From positions 1 to 6,982 of the forward strand of contig JAUNNW010000073.1 in NCBI GenBank assembly GCA_030531285.1: DNA of 6,982 bases, written 5' to 3'. The notes beneath the pieces were generated by a model. That model had not been told where the DNA came from, did no database searches, and worked only from the letters and a program-made list of their open reading frames with translations. Each line of letters opens with the position of its first letter. The stretch's first letter is position 1. Source of the DNA: Synergistaceae bacterium. Its GTDB lineage: Bacteria > Synergistota > Synergistia > Synergistales > Synergistaceae. The translations under genes and the position numbers were made by a program. This document shows positions 4,885 to 6,982 of this stretch, one piece after another.

Positions 4885-5540
4885 TGACTGCCGTCTGCGG
4901 AATAAAGAAAAAATGGTTGTATGCAGCTGCCGGAAGCATTTTGCTTCACGGGCTGCTTTTTGTCTGTCTGCCTGCTTTTGAGCGCGCGACGCAGCGCGAG
5001 GACAAAATTGTTGTGCGCCTTGTGGAAAGACGTGAGTTTAAGGCCGCGCAGAGCCCTGCTGTCAAAAAACACAGCGTGCCTCAAAAGAAAAAGGATACGG
5101 CAAGGCAGCCGGAGAAACTTGTACCAAAGCAGGAACAGCCTGTCCAAACAGCGGATTACACGCCGGCGGAAACTGAGGCTTCGCCCGTTTCAGACAGCGG
5201 AAGTTATGGCGGCTCTTCCGTTTCAGCCGCAGAAAATTCCGCAGCGTCATACGGAAACGAAAACGGCGGTCAAAGCGGTATTTTGGACGTTGACGCGCTT
5301 GTGATAACAAAAAAAGTTCTGCCGGTGTACCCATCTTTTTCCAGAAAAAGGAGAGAAGAGGGAACGGTGGTTCTGCTTATAAAAATTGTCAACGATGCCG
5401 TAATGGAGTGCGAAGTTGAAAAATCAAGCGGTTATCCAAGGCTTGACGAAGCGGCAAAGCGTGCCGTTTCAGGCTGGAAATTTTCAAACAGCGCAAGCGT
5501 AAGGGCAAGAGTGCCCGTAAGTTTTAAACTGGTAGATTAA
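4884..5540 (+). CDS. tonB: TonB energy-transducing protein
   Basis: A 218-residue protein anchored in the inner membrane and spanning the periplasm to contact outer-membrane receptors. After KKK (8-10) comes one membrane helix at about 11-31. It contains the S-x3-H pattern (S18, H22) that in E. coli TonB (Ser16, His20) couples to ExbB-ExbD. Residues 50-105 are rich in Lys, Gln, Pro and Glu. About 105-132 is a Ser/Gly/Asn/Ala-rich stretch rather than the long Pro-Glu/Pro-Lys repeats of enterics. The C-terminal receptor-binding domain covers about 135-218, with the YP motif (Y149, P150), REEGTVVLLIKI and SSGYPRLDEAAKRAVSGWKF. The gene starts with GTG overlapping the exbD stop by one base, and pepF begins 15 nt after its stop. 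The TonB call is firm; which receptors it serves is not visible. Confidence 0.95.
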   Translation: MTAVCGIKKKWLYAAAGSILLHGLLFVCLPAFERATQREDKIVVRLVERREFKAAQSPAVKKHSVPQKKKDTARQPEKLVPKQEQPVQTADYTPAETEASPVSDSGSYGGSSVSAAENSAASYGNENGGQSGILDVDALVITKKVLPVYPSFSRKRREEGTVVLLIKIVNDAVMECEVEKSSGYPRLDEAAKRAVSGWKFSNSASVRARVPVSFKLVD

Positions 5541-5547
5541 AGAGGTG
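5541..5547 (+). promoter_or_regulatory. Ribosome binding site of pepF
   Basis: AGAGGTG directly follows the tonB stop, 8 nt before the ATG at 5556. It supports that start over an in-frame GTG at 5607, which is preceded by a G-rich run and would give a protein starting near LPKRED, as many PepF proteins do. Confidence 0.65.
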
Positions 5548-5555
5548 TCTGTAAC

Positions 5556-6982
5556 ATGAAAGAAAAATCCGAGGCAAAACTTGAATTAAAACTCGGCGGG
5601 GGCAGTGTGCTTCCGAAGCGGGAAGATATACCGAAAGAATATTGCTGGAGACTTGAGGATATTTACGATGGTTTAAAGGCGTGGGAAAACGACTGCGAAG
5701 CAGTCAGAAAGGCAATACCATCGCTGGACAGCTTTTCAGGCAGGCTTAACTCCGTTGAAAATCTTGTGAAATTTTTTGCCGAGCGCGACAAAACGGAAAT
5801 TACGCTCGGCAAGCTTGTTGTCTACGCAAATATGCGCAGTCACGAAGACACTGCAAATTCCGCCTGCCAGGCTCCGGTGAACAAAATATCCGCGCTTTCC
5901 GTGCAGTACAGCGCGGCTTTGAGTTTTGTTACGCCGGAACTGCTTTCTCTGCCTGAAAAAACGCTTAAACAGTTTGCGGCTGACAAAAGGCTTAAAGATT
6001 ACGCTTTCAGCCTCAAAGAACTGCTCCGGCAGAAAAAACACATGCTTTCGGCAAAAGAGGAAAGCATTTTGGCGCGTACGGGCGATTTTGCCGATACGGC
6101 AGGCAATGCTTTTTCCATGCTTACGAATGCGGATATGAAATTTGATTCGATAAAAAACGAATTGGGAAAAACTGTTGAAATGTCTGAAGAACGAGCGGTT
6201 TCTTTCCTGCGTTCGAGAAATCGCAAAGTGCGCAGACAGGCATTTAATTCGCTTTACAAGCCGTACTGCGAAATGAAAAACACGCTCGGCGCGACCTTCA
6301 ACGGAATGCTGAAAGCCGCGAAATTTTACGCCGAAGTCAGAAACTATCCTTCGCCGCTTGAAGCCGCCCTTGACGCAGACAACGTTCCTGTCAGCGTCTA
6401 CGACTGCCTTGTTGACACGGTAGAAAACAGTCTGCAGCCGATGTACCGTTACATGAAGCTGCGCAAAAAGAAACTCAGACTCAAAGAACTTCACATGTAC
6501 GACCTGTACACGCCGCTGCTTGCAGACCCGTTTGGCGAAATTTCATGGAGCGAAGCGAAAGAAATGATGTTTGACGCGCTGCAGCCGCTCGGTGAAGCCT
6601 ATCTTGACAAGGTTAGACAGGGGCTTGAAGAAGGCTGGGCAGACGTTTTCCCGAACAAAGGCAAGCGCAGCGGGGCGTATTCATGGGGAAGCTACGGGAC
6701 ACATCCGTACCTTTTCCTTAACCATACGAACAGCCTGAACGATGTTTCGACGCTTGTCCACGAAATGGGGCACTCAATGCACAGTTTCTATTCGCACAAA
6801 ACGCAGCCCTATCCGACTGCCGATTACTGCATCTTCACCGCAGAAGTTGCTTCCACTGCGAACGAAGTGCTGCTGCTCGACCATCTGATTGCGGAAACAA
6901 AGAGCAGACGCAAGAAGCTCTTCCTTCTCAACAGAAGACTGGAAAACATACGCACTACAGTCTACCGCCAGACGATGTTTGC
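5556..6982 (+). CDS. pepF: Oligoendopeptidase F (M3B metallopeptidase), 3' end outside window
   Basis: The reading frame is open from 5556 to the window end: 475 complete codons, no stop. The family usually has about 600 residues, so roughly a fifth is missing. PepF is a cytoplasmic zinc peptidase that cleaves oligopeptides; no signal peptide is present. The N-terminal hallmark LPKREDIPKEYCWRLEDIY is at 19-37, after about 18 extra residues. The central helical domain matches the family, e.g. RRQAFNSLY at 227-235. The active site HEMGH spans 402-406 (zinc ligands H402 and H406, catalytic E403). The third ligand is expected at E430 in FTAEVASTANE, and both are in the window. The upstream GAYSWGSYGTHPYLFLNH block is also typical. 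It starts 15 nt after tonB with no terminator between, so it is probably co-transcribed with exbB-exbD-tonB, although its role in uptake is not obvious. Confidence 0.95.
   Translation, partial: MKEKSEAKLELKLGGGSVLPKREDIPKEYCWRLEDIYDGLKAWENDCEAVRKAIPSLDSFSGRLNSVENLVKFFAERDKTEITLGKLVVYANMRSHEDTANSACQAPVNKISALSVQYSAALSFVTPELLSLPEKTLKQFAADKRLKDYAFSLKELLRQKKHMLSAKEESILARTGDFADTAGNAFSMLTNADMKFDSIKNELGKTVEMSEERAVSFLRSRNRKVRRQAFNSLYKPYCEMKNTLGATFNGMLKAAKFYAEVRNYPSPLEAALDADNVPVSVYDCLVDTVENSLQPMYRYMKLRKKKLRLKELHMYDLYTPLLADPFGEISWSEAKEMMFDALQPLGEAYLDKVRQGLEEGWADVFPNKGKRSGAYSWGSYGTHPYLFLNHTNSLNDVSTLVHEMGHSMHSFYSHKTQPYPTADYCIFTAEVASTANEVLLLDHLIAETKSRRKKLFLLNRRLENIRTTVYRQTMF

Noticed and set aside
5736..6494. 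252-codon open frame on the - strand within pepF
   Set aside because: The pepF frame is open and matches the family over its length. The antisense protein is Phe/Arg-rich and unrecognisable.
6546..6560. GGAGCGAAGCGAAAG inside pepF, resembling the intergenic GAGCRAAGCRA segment
   Set aside because: It encodes an ordinary WSEAKE stretch of the peptidase in frame, with no GTAATT context, so it is most likely coincidence.
1..6982. CRISPR array, tRNA, rRNA, transposase, prophage or toxin-antitoxin genes
   Set aside because: None is visible. The repeats are too short and irregular for CRISPR, and all coding space is taken by recognised housekeeping or transport genes.

Overview
The window reads as chromosomal DNA of a diderm (outer-membrane-bearing) anaerobe-type bacterium. 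An ExbB-ExbD-TonB energiser set implies an outer membrane. The Mrp/NBP35-type ATPase with a short cysteine-rich N-terminus and the M3B oligoendopeptidase F resemble versions found in Firmicutes-like lineages. Together this points to Synergistota or Negativicutes. I lean slightly to Synergistota, but that is inference from gene style only. All recognisable genes are on the + strand. Coding DNA is of balanced base composition, whereas the three real gaps are AT-rich and carry short repeats.

Layout. 1-225: a gap with a clear intrinsic terminator for an upstream gene outside the window, then the leader of mrp. 226-1861: mrp (Fe-S cluster carrier ATPase) and, 1 nt later, a fumarylacetoacetate hydrolase (FAH) family enzyme. 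1862-1912: a short gap almost filled by a perfect 16-bp inverted repeat that ends just before a ribosome binding site. 1913-3675: an ABC ATPase and a FecCD/BtuC-type permease, overlapping by ATGA, from a siderophore/heme/cobalamin-type importer with no substrate-binding protein beside them. 3676-3899: a 224-nt gap with short repeats. 3900-5540: exbB, exbD and tonB, each overlapping the next by a few bases. 5556-6982: pepF, cut by the window end before its stop codon.

How the genes fit together. ExbB-ExbD uses the proton gradient to drive TonB, which opens outer-membrane receptors so that large chelates (iron-siderophore, heme or cobalamin) enter the periplasm. The FecCD-type permease and its ATPase then import the ligand across the inner membrane. 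The window therefore holds both energy-coupling steps of one two-membrane route, while the specificity parts (receptor and binding protein) are absent. Mrp is a plausible consumer of iron through Fe-S cluster delivery, but the link is only positional. PepF and the FAH protein look like metabolic neighbours.

The most notable observations are: (i) a lysine (K153) in ExbB where E. coli ExbB has the functionally important Glu176; (ii) a degenerate ~39-nt sequence shared by the gaps upstream of mrp and exbB; (iii) 7-nt periodic repeats and a recurrent octamer GTAATTGT in all three gaps; and (iv) a repeat-like segment that appears to supply the ribosome binding site of the ABC ATPase. I found no wholly new multi-gene system.
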